Shown: positions 35,172 to 48,880, numbered from the stretch's first letter. The stretch is 64,000 nt of DNA from Ostrinia nubilalis (GCF_963855985.1 NC_087092.1:16120001-16184000), one strand, 5' to 3'. Numbers and translations: made by a program. The notes: generated from the letters alone by a model not told the origin.

Positions 35172-35999
35172 AGTTAACAAACAAACTTTGAGGGATTTTT
35201 TAAATATATTTTTAATCGACATAAAGCGAGTATCGATAAGCGCGCATCCTTACTATTGAAATGTCAATGTCAATTTGGGCGTAACCTGTCGGCTCCCTTA
35301 CACGTTCGGATACGCGCATGATATTATTTCTTCAAAGTATCCTAAAAGTGTAGTTTATAAAATCCTACTTCTCAAAGTTGTAATCAAGGAGCAAATTGAG
35401 CAAGTACTTCTTACTGCACGCTTGCACATTACTGGACTATTCCACGGAAGCTTTATCTAATACCTATTATGTATATTGTGGTGGAAGTGCTTTATGCCTC
35501 GGAATCATTTCACCCAGCTTCATCTCAGACTAAAGCGATCGCCTTTGTTCACCTAGGATATTTTTCCACGTTTATAATATGTGGGTTAAATATCTAATAA
35601 CAGTTTAACAAAGGTATGATGTTAACCAATCCAAATTTTATTTGAACTCAATGTTTGAACTATTGAGTTTGCTTATTAAGTGCCATCTATGTACGAATGA
35701 ACAAACTATTTCATAACTTCATCAATCAAACAACAGAGATGCTCATGCGCTTATATCCGCTTACCACTTAGTAAAGTTGCCGACAGATGTCACTTCTATC
35801 TTCAAGATAATTAATGAAATGTGGAAAAGAGAAAACACTATTGGATAGTAAACTTAGCAGAATGAGACCGCAACAGCGCACTACTACAATGAAACATCAC
35901 TACTACAGAGACAAGTTAAGTTGCCAGACACATAACAAGAAAAGAGAAGTTGTAAAACAACAACTGTGTTCGCTCGCTGCTTTGCTTTTCTATCAGATG
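35172..35999. other. intergenic, osp side
   Basis: AT-rich with no gene. The motif GCCGACAGATGTCACTTC at about 35778 resembles pieces of common lepidopteran repeats. Confidence 0.4.
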
Positions 36000-36361
36000 T
36001 AAAATGGACGGGCGGTCGTGTTGCTGTGCGCTCGCGTATCCCGCGTGATCGTTTTCATATCGATGTTTATTGTTTTAAATTTTGACGTGAATACGAATAT
36101 TGTTTATGCGATTGTTCGACTACTTCGGTGTTCGGTGCCGAAGCAGATTGTGTTTGTGGATGTGTTTTTCATTTGACGTTGGCGCTCACTTCACTTGCAG
36201 TGATTTCGCTGATAGCTCACTCGCCGGTGGGTGCGCGTGATAAATAAACTACGTGTTCGGTTTTTAAAAAGGCGAATAATCGCCTAGTGAGGGTGTTTTG
36301 CAGTTACGATGCTGCGTACGGTGACATAGTGAACGTTGTACTACCCTGACCTCTGACAATC
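36000..36361 (+). promoter_or_regulatory. osp 5' UTR and probable promoter
   Basis: GC-richer sequence (GGGCGGTCGTGTTGCTGTGC) leads to the start codon. A 6-codon upstream frame lies at 36309-36329 (ATG CTG CGT ACG GTG ACA TAG), ending 32 nt before the main ATG, which could dampen translation. The transcription start is not resolved. Confidence 0.5.
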
Positions 36362-36478
36362 ATGTCTGGGCGATCGGATTGCAGGAAATTTGCACCAAAC
36401 ATCTTCAACAAGAGCAAATGCACTAATTGCTTCAGACAGAAGGAGGAGCACAGTGCCGAGGCTTTGGAATCTAATCGG
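36362..36478 (+). CDS. osp: outspread (MPRIP-like), first coding exon
   Basis: Encodes 39 residues: MSGRSDCRKFAPNIFNKSKC, then TNCFRQKEEHSAEALESNR, and stops at CGG|GTGAGT, phase 0. The CRKFxxNIFNKSKCxxCF block is the hallmark N-terminus of the outspread/MPRIP family; mammalian MPRIP begins the same way before its PH domain. These proteins are large coiled-coil adaptors with two PH domains that bind F-actin and the myosin phosphatase/RhoA machinery. The ATG has A at -3 and is the only one compatible with the family start. The next exon, which should begin the first PH domain, is not in the remaining 27.5 kb, so intron 1 is very long, as in Drosophila osp. Confidence 0.88.
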
Positions 36479-37496
36479 GTGAGTACTGGCCACTTACAAA
36501 AAAGTTTTAGTCACTTCCACAACATAGATGATAGAACTGTTCATGAGTGGGTGTGTAGTGTGCGTATGTGTGCGTGGGCTGGCCACTCTTCAGGTGTTGT
36601 TGGTCTAACGGATTTTATCGAGTTATTAAAATTAAAATTGTATTGAGCTTCGCTGGTACCGGCTAATAAGAGGGAATGGCATTAATACCGGCTTTCGAGA
36701 TGATTTTTGACAGCCAGCCTCCTAAGAGATTTTTTACTAGTTTGACTGACTGATGGAACATTCTGTAATATCAACAAAAAATACATAGGTACCCACCTAC
36801 TTACATTTAACTGCTGCTGCTAAATTTTGCCTAATAAAGTTACGGTTTAGTGCAAGAACCTGATATTCTCAATCACTTCTTTCTTCCCTTCCCTCCTACT
36901 AACTGTTACCCTCGCCACCGAGCGAATTAAAAAAAAAACGCCTCAAAATTTTTTCCTAGATGTGTGTATTTTTTTTTTTAAACCCCTTCCTGGCCTGGAA
37001 ATATGTACCATTGGCCGAATACTTGTAAGTTGTCAATATTCTTTCATGTTGTTAAAATAAAATGTTTGCTTCCAGTTTGCTTGCTTATTCTTACACATTT
37101 TTAAACTTTAAACTTGTCCTTTTATAAATGTCCGACTGTAGTGATTACATATTTATGTAAATATTCATAAGTAATAGGTTTTGATAATATTTCCTGGATG
37201 TGGCGGGGTATTACATTAACTTCTGGTAGTAAATGTGTGCCTAGCTAAAAAAATATTTATTTATTTAGAAATGAATCACACCAAAAATCAAAGATAGCAT
37301 GATCTATCTTATATCTCTAATCTCAATGACGTATTATTGTATTGACAAATAAATACCTACACCAGTGGGTCTAGACAAAGTGCAAATTATAATCGCAAAC
37401 CAGTCGAAAAGTGGTCGAAAAGCCCCTTTTTTGTATGGAGTTTTGACGGATTCGATTTTCGATTCGATCAAAAAGTGCGTTTTGTCTAGGGGGGCA
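36479..37496 (+). other. osp intron 1, proximal part
   Basis: No exon or repeat recognised. The frame running on from exon 1 to 36646 is read-through into the intron. Confidence 0.55.
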
Positions 37497-37663
37497 GAGC
37501 CCCGATTACGGTATTTTTTAACGTCAACAATCCAGACGCGCTTCTCGATTCTGCGATACGATTGGTCGTTCAACAGCGTACGTCAGCTGTTTTGACCAAT
37601 CGTATTGCAGAATCAGAAACGCGTCTGGATTGTAGACGTTAAAAGTTACCGTAATCGGGGCTC
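37497..37663. mobile_element. palindromic MITE (167 bp)
   Basis: GAGCCCCGATTACGGTA and its inverse TACCGTAATCGGGGCTC; identity continues through ATCCAGACGCG and CGATTGGTC to a short centre CAGCGTACGTCAGCTG. No clear duplication. Confidence 0.88.
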
Positions 37664-39105
37664 AGGCCCAATTTTACTGGTAATCAAAATTCTTCCTATA
37701 CTCGTACGTTACGTTTTATCCTGAATTTTTTATCGACTTTACTTTCTAGGTTTCTAGTAATTTTAAGATTTAAAAAACCTACCTAGTTGTTAGGTGCAGC
37801 AGCGGAATAAAACCAGCCTTATCTATCTACTTGTGGTCAGTCAGGCAAACCCACCCGACAGTTGAATCACCCGAGTTCCGCTTGCGTTAAAAAAGATCAC
37901 CTAGATGCGGTCAGCACATCTGTAATCTAGAGTTGGTCTGGTCTGGACCAAAGCAGGATATGACGACATACAGCAGCAGCTACTATCCTCTTGATCCTTA
38001 TATCCGTTGGCGTAGAGAGCAGTTTAACAGGAATTTTTACGGTACAATGTATGTACCTACGCTCCTCGGACCCTGTATGGCAAAATGTTTTTTCACGCCA
38101 TTAGAATGTTGTCAGAACGACTCCAAAAGGACTGAAGAACAGGAATGTCTGCTGCACTATTTTTGTTTTTAAAATCAAACAGAAATAAGCATAGAAAACA
38201 AGAGGCATTAAACGAAATAGCCCTCATTACCTACACAAATTCCTAATTTTTGTCGTGTTCCGTGTAAAACCATGAGTGCTCTGGTTGTTGAGGGAAATAC
38301 TCGCATACATTAATTATAATATTCATAGCCTCTCCAGTGTTAGACGAGTTATATTATGCACTTGTAATAAATATAACCAGCCCCTCAAATTGCAGACGGA
38401 CATGTCTCGGAGTCGACGTCATCGCCTTCGCCTCCATTTTATTGAAATGATTGAAAAAGGAAAATGGGTATGGAATGTTTAACTAGGAGTTTTTGCAGTC
38501 TTATCATAAATTGGCACAAAATGTGAGAATATCCCACATTTTGTAAAAGATTTGTGCAATTTTACATGTGAAATTATCATAACCGAAGAAATAGCAGTGT
38601 ATTTCACTGCTATTGAGATGGACGGATAAATAATTGAGCTTAATGAGGTCTCTCAAACCTGAAGACCTTCAAGTTTTCTTTTAACAAAAATACGACTGCA
38701 CTCGTTAAGATTAGAGGATGTGCCTCTAATTGCACAGATTTAACGTCGGACTGCATGTGTTTCCTCTTTGTCATCAACACGTTCAATTAAAATTGATCTT
38801 AACAACTAGCTGGCGAAAAACGCTATGATGGCTGGTTTTTCTGGCGAGTAAGATCGTAATTATAAATGTTGAAAAAACATATTTGAGGGATTGCAATCAG
38901 GCTCTTTCAAAATTCCAAAATATCCACTCCAAAATTAGAGATACCGGTACTTTCCTAGTAACGTTCAAAGGTGTGTAGTCTTGTTGTTACTCAATTGGAA
39001 AAAAAAATGCAAAAAGTATTCTTATTCAATATATACACCTGTTATTTCACAGTTCCAGAAAGCCTGTACATTAAAATGGCGTGGAATCTTTAGAAATATT
39101 ACTAA
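37664..39105 (+). other. osp intron 1
   Basis: AT-rich, no gene recognised; small hairpin AATAGCAGTGTATTTCACTGCTATT at about 38590-38614. Confidence 0.5.
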
Positions 39106-39338
39106 CTAGCTTTCCGCCCGCGGCTTCGCCCGCGTGGAATTTTGTCTGTCACAGAAAAACTTTATCGCGCGCGTCCCTGTTTCAAAAACCGGGATAAAAA
39201 CTATCCTATGTTCTTTCCCGGGACTCAAACTATCTCTATGCCAAATTTCATCAAAATCGGTTGCGAGGTTTAAGCGGGAAAGCGTAACAGACAGACAGAC
39301 AGACAGAGTTACTTTCGCATTTATAATATTAGTTGGGA
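39106..39338 (-). mobile_element. Helitron-like (LEP1 type), complete short copy
   Basis: On the minus strand: TCCCAACTAATATTATAAAT ... CGCGGGCGGAAAGCTAG (CTAG 39109-39106). It contains a (CTGT)n run and the CCGCGGGC hairpin; near twin of 25984-26199. Confidence 0.9.
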
Positions 39339-42300
39339 TAAAATCAATTATTCCCGGTTATTTTCCATTCCCATTTGTATCCCACGATTGCAATTCTAAT
39401 GGCGGCTATCAATAGTATCAATAAACATGTGTGACTGCCCCCGGACCGCTCATGCGAAAAGCATGGCTCTCTGGCCATACAAATTGTTAATTATGCGATA
39501 AGTACAACGATTATCATAGTCGAAGGCCTTGCAGATTGTTTGCCTTTTATGATAGTGATTACAGTTAACACGGTTTTAACCTTTTTCCTGGCTTAAAAGT
39601 TAATAACTCTGAGTCTTTTGAGTACCTAAAGAGCTCATCAGAACATTTTGTTACAATACTACACTAATTAGTTAGCTAGCTACAAGCAACGTCCGTACTT
39701 AATATTAAAAAAATAAGTTATCCGCTAAAAGTAGTGCTTTGATCGTTCATTATTTCAGCACTCGTTTACATTAACCCTCAAATTATCGCAGTTACGCGTT
39801 TAAGGTCACTGTGAAAGCTGACAGTTTAACCGCTAAGTAACGTAATCAACGGTGCAGTGAAACAAAAACAAATAATATTTATAGACGTCGACTCCACGCG
39901 TGCTCACGTCTGAGTCATCTCGCTTTGGAATTAATAAGTTAATGGAACATGTACTCAGGTTAAGAAGTTATTTAACTTGAAAATAAATAAGTACCTACTT
40001 AACTTTATTCTTCAATTCCCATAATAAGGGTTTCTTGAAAGTCCCACTTAAAAGGTCTAAGAATTTATTCATCATATTCATCATAAACAGGCAAATACTG
40101 ATCACCGAAAGGAAAGATAAATCGCTAAGACTCTATAATTATTATAAATGCGTTTATAATTTAATTATTTGTACCTATATCTGTGTATTTTACCCTAAAA
40201 TAGCACAACACTATCGATTCAATCAATTGAAGTCGCAGTCGCAGCCGCATTTGTTTAATAAATCGATGTGTGAAAGTGACGACAATTTGTTACTCCAAGG
40301 CGTTTCTATTCCATTTGCTGTGCTGGATTGTCACGAAAGAATAAAGTATGTTAACGAGCGTAATAGGCTCGAAAATTTCTTAAAGCTGTTTTAGAATGGC
40401 CATTCGGTGTGTTTGTGTAACTTGTAGGTTAGCAATTTCATTCAATCAAATGTTTAAATAAGTAGGTTGTATCATCGAAAAAGGTCGGAAGTAGGTAGGT
40501 ACTTTTTAATAAAATAATCATGAGCATTAGTTTTTTTACATCCTGAAAACTTTTCTTTCCATGAAAGAACTTGAAAGAAGCCATTTTAATCTGTTCTTTT
40601 ATTTCCAGCCAGTCATGGCGCCAAAAATAAAACAAAAACCGATTACAACATTCAAAACGCGATAATTAGCCGTATTGGATTAAAGTTCTTTATCATGGCG
40701 ATAATGAGACTGTGGAAGACACATGGCCGTAATTTTGGTCTAAATACACACGAGTCACTTACGTAGAGGCACAGCTGTTAAAACAAGGTGGCGCATGTAG
40801 TAACCCCGTTGAGGCCCTGTTTTGTAATCGAATGACAACATTTGAGTTGCAATGTTTTGAAAATTAACAGGTAACGGTAACCTCAGGTGTGCCGTTCGCT
40901 CGCAATAAAATTGGCTATGGTGTTAATTCCTGTGTATTTGTAAATGACACACAAAGAACTGCGGAAGATATCAATGAACTAGATATGCCTTCAACCTTAG
41001 ATTAATAAAACCTAGATAGATAGTCAGTGCACGAAAGGTGAGGCAGTTTTTAGGGAGCCGGCACGGCTTACCCGTAAACGTCACATGAACTGTCAAAGTG
41101 AAAAATTGGTAAACACGTCCGACGAATTTTAATTATTAAAACGGTTTGTGCTGTGAAAGGGTGTCTAAAATACATCAGAAAAACAAAAGAAAGTGACCAG
41201 TGTTACATTTCATAAGTAAGTACTACGATTCGACGCGTATTTTGCTTGAATTTGGCTTTCAAAAATTAAATACGGGAATGATACCAGTAACAAGAAAATT
41301 TATTTCCCAATTGTTCGCCGTACAAATACACTTCCTTTTTTATGAAATCGAGACTTTTAAGTCGATTTATCTTATTGTTATTAGGTAGGTACTTTGAATT
41401 CAATAAATAAGTAAGTACATGATGCGTTTTGTTTTTGTTAATTATAAAATTATTAAAAACGTATTAAAAATTTCCCTACTTTCGGGAAAATCGCCTTCAC
41501 TGTCTACACTCCCCAACAAAATTGACACTAATGACATAAGATTTTTGCCTCACTCTTGACGAAGCGTTTGTATGAAGACTATCCATCTAGGTTTTATTAA
41601 TCTAAGCCTTCAACAGAGAAACTCTATGAAACAGTTCATAGAGGCACGTTAGTAGGTACATTCACATTTAACCGATTAGTGTTCCTGGTGAATTCTAAGT
41701 TATAGTTTTTTTAAACTTGGCGATACAACAACTACAAGGTCTACAAGTCGCGAATAAAATTTCTAATAAGCTATCACGCCTCTTATCTTGTAATTTTGCT
41801 TTAGGTATTTACTGATACGATATGAACAAGCCAACGGCTCTGTAATTTTAAAGTATAGATAAGATGAAGAAGGTGTTTAACACCCGATAGACCCCTGTTG
41901 AAATAAGGAGGATTCGGCATGGAACTGCTTCTCAAGAAAAGCTTTAGCTCACACTATTTCCACTTATTAGTTTAGTAAGTACACATTGTTCTACTGCTCA
42001 TAGCAACCTGAATCTCAAAAATCTTGACAATTGAACTACTGAAATGCTTGTCAGTCGCCTGAATTGTCTGCATGCAAAGTCTGCTAAAGTCTGTCTGCAT
42101 TCATTCCGCTAATAACCTGTGGATAATCAAGCACAAAACAACCAGGTTTGGCCACGTGACAGTGTCAAAGCCAAGGCTAAGTCGAGCCTCCGATCGTCAT
42201 AATACTCCGCCGGAATTTCAACCTTAATCCTCGGAAATACGTAACCGTGGAAATATTAAAACAGTGTACATTCATAATACGGAAACGTCAAACCTAAATG

Positions 42301-43943
42301 GCTAGGTTTGGACAATTATCTTGACAAATGCTCCACTAACGAAGTGACGCGCGCCATGTACGATGCGCGTGCGGTGACGGACCAATAGGAAGCTAACGAT
42401 CTGACAATGGCCGCCGCCTGTACACGCTTTGCTAAATAGATGCTAATTTTTATATTATGCTTGTGTAACGAATGCGGTGAAAGTTCTTGCTTATTAAGCA
42501 AATGTCTTCCTAGTGTTCGCGGCGGCTTGTTATGCGGAGACCTGTCTGTCATTGCGGCGCTTTCCTCCTTAATAGACTCATTTTGTTGGTTTGTTAGGCG
42601 TTTTAATATGTACGAAATAGGCTAATGGCTAGTTTTTATGTTTACAAAACAAGTTATACTTTCTGTACGTCGTTAAATATAATAATTTGCGTTTTTAATT
42701 GGTAAAACTGACACTTTGACACATATTAAGCAACAAGCCAAAGGTACTAACTTCATTTTGGCTAATAAAACTCGTAGAAAGTGACAGTCGGAATGTCACG
42801 TAGTTGCTGGCATTTTCGGAATCCATGTTCGCATGTATGTGGGCCGAATTTCTAATTTCAAGGTTAATTAGTAATCGTGTTATCTCGCTTGGCGTCATCG
42901 AACGACTTGCGCCTGAGCACGGCGGCAACCGCACATAATAATGCCACATCTACATTATTGACAATTACATTATGCTGTCTTTAGTTTCTAATTTGAGCAT
43001 TTAAAATGAAGCCAGACATTTTTTCACCAAAACATTATTCACCTGATAAATCGAGTCGCAGTAAAAAGAAAAAAAAATTAAAGTGCACGTATTATCCCAT
43101 TTATGAGAGCTATTGTTATGTTATGAATTGTGATCGTCATTATTAACACTCTGCTGAACTTTTTCCTAGGTCTACAACTTATTTTATTAATACTTACAGC
43201 CTACAGGTATTTATGGAGTAAATAACAAGCAACGCGTGAAATTAACACTTAGCTGGTTATTAAAACATTGTTTGTTTTAATTAAATAATAGCTTTGACCA
43301 CTCATGCACTTGAATTGTTGTAATTCACACCTGTTTGGTGATTTACTTTGTGAATCACAATTCACAGCTGTTAAAGACGCACAAAATATTTTGTTCGATG
43401 ACAATGGTTTTATCAATCAATGATTTGTTTATTATGCGTAGGTACTCGTACATTAAAAGTTGAGTTGGTAAAAGACGTATTTAAACACACGTAGTTAAAA
43501 CGTAAAATACCTAAGTAAATTACGTAACTAGTCTGTGGAAGAAAATCTTTAATGCAACCATCTAGGAAGAAGAAAAAAGAAGTAAACTTTACTATGTTTA
43601 ATTTTTTTCCTACTAAAACGACTATATTAAGACTGCCGCAATAATATTGACCGAAAATAAACATAACTCAAATGTAATCAGTTCCTTAGGTCCTTCGAGC
43701 TGGACTATGTTATGATAATCCGGGAGTGAGTGGACTGTATTTGCTACTGACTGGAATAGGACCTGGTGGAAATCTAGAATGCCTAGAAGGATTTAAATGG
43801 AAAGTCACTTTATGGGCCAAAACAGACTGTATTTTAGACAAGACCAAGACAAGACAACTTCAAAAGCAAAAACAAAAAACAATATATCAATAAAAAAGTA
43901 AAAAAAAAAATCAAAAAGGATTGCTGGCGAAACTGCCTTCAAC
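39339..43943 (+). other. osp intron 1
   Basis: 4.6 kb of AT-rich DNA without recognised exons. Frames of up to 119 codons (e.g. 40035-40394) have no domain or splice context. A TTATTGTTATTAG|GTAGGT sequence at 41384 is a weak ratchet-like site. Confidence 0.5.
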
Positions 43944-43951
43944 ATCTGGAA

Positions 43952-44910
43952 CAGGGGTCTCCAAACTACGGCCCGCGGGCCATAGCCGGCCCGCCATTGC
44001 CATCAAGGCTTAGCTTAAGACTAAGCCTATGTTTGCATAGGTGGGCAGAAAAAGCACAGTGCCAATCCATATATGGAAGTTGGACCAAGTGCTGCCCAGA
44101 ATGGAACCATAGTGCATTTTGTTCCTCAGGCCAATACTAATTTGTAAACCGGAGCGCACTGAAATCTATCCCTGGAGTTAAGAGAAAAAAAGAGAATTAT
44201 TTACATACAAAATATCGTCGATGTATACGTACTACGCATAAGATTTCGCGATTTTGGCATTAAATAACACTCCCTATGTTGAACTTAACCATACTGCATC
44301 CGTACACCTTACTTTAGTACGACTTCGACATTCTTTATAAGCGATCAAGCGCTGTTGCAGTAATTTGGTTAGTTGACAGAAATTAATTATTTCCAAAATG
44401 GACCAAGAAGTTTTAGCTTACAATAACTTAATAATCGATTGTAATACGCCAATAAATTATTTTTTTGCAAGGATAGAGACCTAAAACTTCTTGCTTCATT
44501 TTGGAAACAATGAATTTCTGTCAACTTACTAGCGCTAGATCGTTTATAAAGAATGTCTAAATCGCACTGAAGTAACATGTACGGATGCAGTATGGTTAAT
44601 TTCAACATAGCGAGTGTTATTTAATGCCACAATCGCGATTATGCGTAGTACGAATACATCGATGATATTTTTTATGTAAATAATTCAAAACAAAATTCTT
44701 TTTTTCTCTTAACTCCAGGGATAGATTTCAGTGCGCTCCGGTTTACACATTAGTATAGGCCTGAGGAACAAAATGTACTATGGGTTGATTCTGAGCAACA
44801 CTTGGTCCAGACCCTGGCATTATCCTTTAAATTGTTATGGCCCTTGTAAGTCTTGCAACATACCGAAAAAAATATTATGGCCCCAAGGCTTCAAAGTTTG
44901 GAGACCCCTG
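43952..44910. mobile_element. hAT-type foldback element (959 bp)
   Basis: CAGGGGTCTCCAAACT and its inverse AGTTTGGAGACCCCTG, flanked by ATCTGGAA (43944-43951) and ATCTAGAA (44911-44918), an 8-bp duplication with one change. The arms match over most of their length (e.g. ACCGGAGCGCACTGAAATCT), meeting near 44430. No transposase. The left arm retains CGGCCCGCGGGCC, absent on the right. Confidence 0.9.
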
Positions 44911-44918
44911 ATCTAGAA

Positions 44919-47900
44919 TATTGCAAGTCGTTAGCGCAGGCAGGATACAAAACAGAATCAGGGTAACCGCAAGGTCGGGGTGAGAAGTTAGCAGTTACGG
45001 CGACAACTGCATTATTGCATCTTAATGTGACGGGTTAGGTATCGCTGTTGCTGTAGTGTATGCCCTCTATGCAAGCTATGTAACTCTCCCTAACGGCGAC
45101 GTATATTGCCAATATGTTTGTGCATGTAAAGGGAACGCTCGAACGGGAGCTAGATCGGGGAGATATGGCAGACATTTGGAAAAGAAAAATGGCTACCACC
45201 AATTTTCTGCACAGTGTACCTATGTAGTCGTATAGAAAAATATCGCAAAATTATGTGCAAAATTTCATATTTTTGATAAATATCATACTGATATTTATCA
45301 ATTTCATCGTCAATCACACTTGTCATTTACTTAATATCTTAAGTAATGTGTCCTTTAGTGACATTCAAAGAAATTCAACATTTTTTAGACTAGCACGTGC
45401 TGTTCACTCAGTACTATTTCGTCGATGTCTTCATAGTCTATGGAAAAAAGACAACAAAAGTGTGATAGAACATGTATATTTCGAAGACGGTTCATTAGCT
45501 ATGAAAAAAAAACGGCAAAAGTGTAGAATATTGTTAACAATTCTTCTTTTGCTGGCAGTAAGCGGTGAACATTATGGAGACAAACATACTCTTATCCCCG
45601 TGTTTATTTTTAGTTCATGGAGTTTAATTTGTGAATTCTAAGGGAAGACCAAAAATTTAATTTGTGTGTCACTAATCCACATATGTACCGGCCTTAAGTG
45701 GGTCGTCTCGTTAGCACACACCTTTGCACCCGGCGCGGCTTGTCATTTACCCGGAAAATAATTACCTTCTCCCACTTTCTCGGCGTTAGTGCTCTTTAGT
45801 GGGTCGTCGGTGTTTGTTTTAAAGAAATTAACGTTTTGCCAACTGGTTCCGACTTCCAACGGTCACGCACAGTGGGCCGAAAAAATGGCGGTCAGAAAAA
45901 AAATATTTTCGGTAAATTCCACTTTGTAAATCGAAGGACAATTTTGAATATGTCCTGGTATGAGAAAACCGTTCTCAAAAATAAAGAAAAATATCACTAA
46001 TTTATAAAAGGTAGGCACGTACTTTCTGATTATTATATTGCGCATAACATGCATAAAATTTCATCGTAATGCGGTTGTATGCTAATGCTTGTATTAATCT
46101 GCATACTACATTAATTAAAGCAACATTAAAGAGTGAAATCATGATATCCGCAGAAGTCCGTTGTATTCAACTGTTGGCCCACTGTGTGGCGCCGCGCATT
46201 TGCGGTTAATGCGTAAGCCCAGAACACAAACGCTCGTTTAGTACTTTGACATACTTTTTATTACTCAAAACTGGATTTACATACATGTGTAGAAGTAGCT
46301 GACCTTCAAACGGCACCTGACGCTTCTGAATCAATTACAAAATCGTCCAATTCGAACCTCCGTGCTAAGTTGCAGTCGTAAATCTACCGACAGACGCTGT
46401 ATAAATATTTGATACACCGTTCCTAACTCACAAAGGAGCGATCCCTAAAAGTGATCCGAACAACAACGCCATGGAGTTGGAATAGTCAAATTAAAAAAGA
46501 AATGGGATGCTACGTCCGTGTTACTGATGCGCCCAGTGGGTGTAGAGCTCTTTCTCCACATTTTTTGTGGGACGCATTGTGACGTAAGACGAGGTGGATA
46601 GGTCAGGTAAGATTGGTGGGGCCGAGTAGTGTAACATAAAAAGGAGTGCATGAGGAATGCGCTGATCGCAGGTGCAACGGCCCCGGGCTCCGCCCCCGAC
46701 TCGCATTTTTGTGTCCGTACGACTAATACGAGATCGGAACTCCGTTCTAGCCGATGCCTTAAAACTTGAGAATCAATTTGAGTTTAACTAGCAACTCGAG
46801 AAAAGTCATTAAATTGAACTTCATGAGACATTTTAAACTAAAGAACACATAAAACGTATTCATGTGTCAAAGCGAGAAGATTATTAGTTTCATTAACCGA
46901 CATCATAAAGCAGTAACAGCTAATCTTTGCTAACTACAAGTTTCAAGGTGCACAAATGTCGTTGGATCGTTAAACCGATAGTTGTCGGAACAATAACTGT
47001 CTCAGGTGTCTGACAGTTAAAACCTTACCGACTCCATGGGAAGAGACCATGTGACGAGCGGGTGTCGAATGACAACAGGCCGGTTGAGTAATGTCCTATG
47101 CTTTTTACTGAAGGTCGGTGGTAGGTAATTTGATAGGGTAGAAATGTGACGCTAAGGATTTGTTCAAACTCTATTGAGTGCCTCTAAAGTGGTTTTTCGG
47201 AAGTGACGAATTGCTAACATAGATACGGATTTATAATGGCTAGAGACTATACAAGATTTTTTCGTGAAGTGTAAAAGTGTTTTTGCGAATATTCATGTTT
47301 ATTATTGCTTATAACGCTTTTGACTGGGTCAGTTGTGCACGTGTGACACTGTAAAATTATTAAAAAAGATAAATATAGTAATAAATAACGTGCTCTATTC
47401 GCCACATTAGGTCATGAATAATTTTAACGAAACGCAGCGGTATTCCGAGTTTGATTACAACTAGGAGTTGTTTTTCTAGGTTTCCGTGCTACGCGATACC
47501 TGTTCGGATATTCAAAATTAATGTAATCTACAGTTATCGGTTGATAAGCCAGACTCATAATAACGCCACTCCTAAGCCTGACCTTTGATATCCTTTAGAT
47601 AAGCTTGGATTACGTCATAAACATACATACAGCTTAATAAAGTGTTTAGTTAATACGCCTCCATTCAGTTCTAATTTTATCATAGTTCTCGGCCTCTTTT
47701 GTCATCTAAACTCTTTTTAATCTGTGGATATAAAAGCGGCCATTGTTTAAAAACAAATGACCTCCGTTAAATAAATGTAAAGCGTAGTGCACACGGATGG
47801 ATGCGTTCCGTTTAATGCATTAAGCGCATACGGCCTCAGCCGCGCGTCCTAATGACCGTCCTTTATTCACGCTTTATTCCATTTCTTTACACGTTGTATT

Positions 47901-48787
47901 GCATTTCATGATAGTAAATCTCTATGACGATAATTTATGCGTTGAATTAAAGTTTACGAGCCACTCTGTCTACGATCGAAGCGATGTCACATATCAAATT
48001 CATATACAAAACTCGTTCTCACGACTGCACCTGTCAGATTAATTCTGGATACATACACCCGACAACGTAAACATTTTTTATCGATTGGAAAATGAAACAT
48101 AAACGGAATGTGAAGTATTTAACATGGTCGTTAGTCGTCTATGGCATCGAAACGGAAATTTCATAATCTTAAATGTTAAGAAGTAGTTCGTTATAAAGTT
48201 ATTGTTGAGGGTACCTATTTTATGCAGTGTCTTGCTGTTAATATTTTTTCATTTTGTATTGGGCTAGTGCATTACATTATCTGCGAATGTTTTACCAGTC
48301 ACGATGCGTTTTTACATTAGCATATTCACAATCTAGACTAGAGATAGCGGCGTAGAGCTAAAGTGTACCACTAATTAAAACGTTAAAAATACAATTTGTT
48401 TCGTTTTGTTTCGAAAAAGCCAATATGGCGGCGTTTGCATACAGAAGCGAGTGCACGGCGTGTTGTGCGTGCATTTAATTACCAGATATTTCTTATTATT
48501 TCATTTAGAAATAGGCTTGGGGACCGATAACGTCGGTATCCTCACTCTACCACACGGGCACGGACAGATAGTGCGTGTAAATACTGTGAGAATGTATTCC
48601 TTTTAATGGACTTAATTAATTCTAATTACCTTTATAACGTTGGGTTAAACAGTACCAATGTCAACAAAAGATTAAAAATTAAGTTTTAACTATTTGCATG
48701 AGTGTCAGCTCAGCTTTAATTTACAAAAAATATAAAAAAATACTGTTAACTATTGAAACTATTGAAAACCAGTTATTTTATAAAGTT
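44919..48787 (+). other. osp intron 1
   Basis: No exon is supported. A 128-codon frame at 45255-45641 and shorter ones have no domain. 46440-46740 is GC-richer without assignable content. Confidence 0.5.
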
Positions 48788-48801
48788 AACGAAGAAAATT
48801 A

Positions 48802-48880
48802 GGCCGTGTGGGGACGGCCGGAAAGAATACAATTCCCCACCGCCAACAGGAGGCGTGTCGTAAGAGGCGACAAAATCCTG
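48802..48880 (+). other. structured 5' end of the RTE element
   Basis: GGCCGT (48802-48807) pairs with ACGGCC (48814-48819). The six-base loop GTGGGG (48808-48813) is exactly complementary to CCCCAC (48835-48840), a potential pseudoknot. CGCC/GGCG and GTCG/CGAC hairpins follow. Confidence 0.55.

Noticed and set aside
40035..40394. 119-codon plus-strand frame in osp intron 1 as a possible osp exon
   Set aside because: No splice signals at sensible places and no similarity to PH or coiled-coil regions of the family.
41360..41392. Second ratchet-like site TTATTGTTATTAG|GTAGGT
   Set aside because: Weak polypyrimidine tract and a non-consensus donor; far poorer than 60153/60154.
45255..45641. 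128-codon plus-strand frame with two hydrophobic stretches
   Set aside because: Could suggest a membrane protein, but composition is that of AT-rich intron and there is no family signature or promoter.
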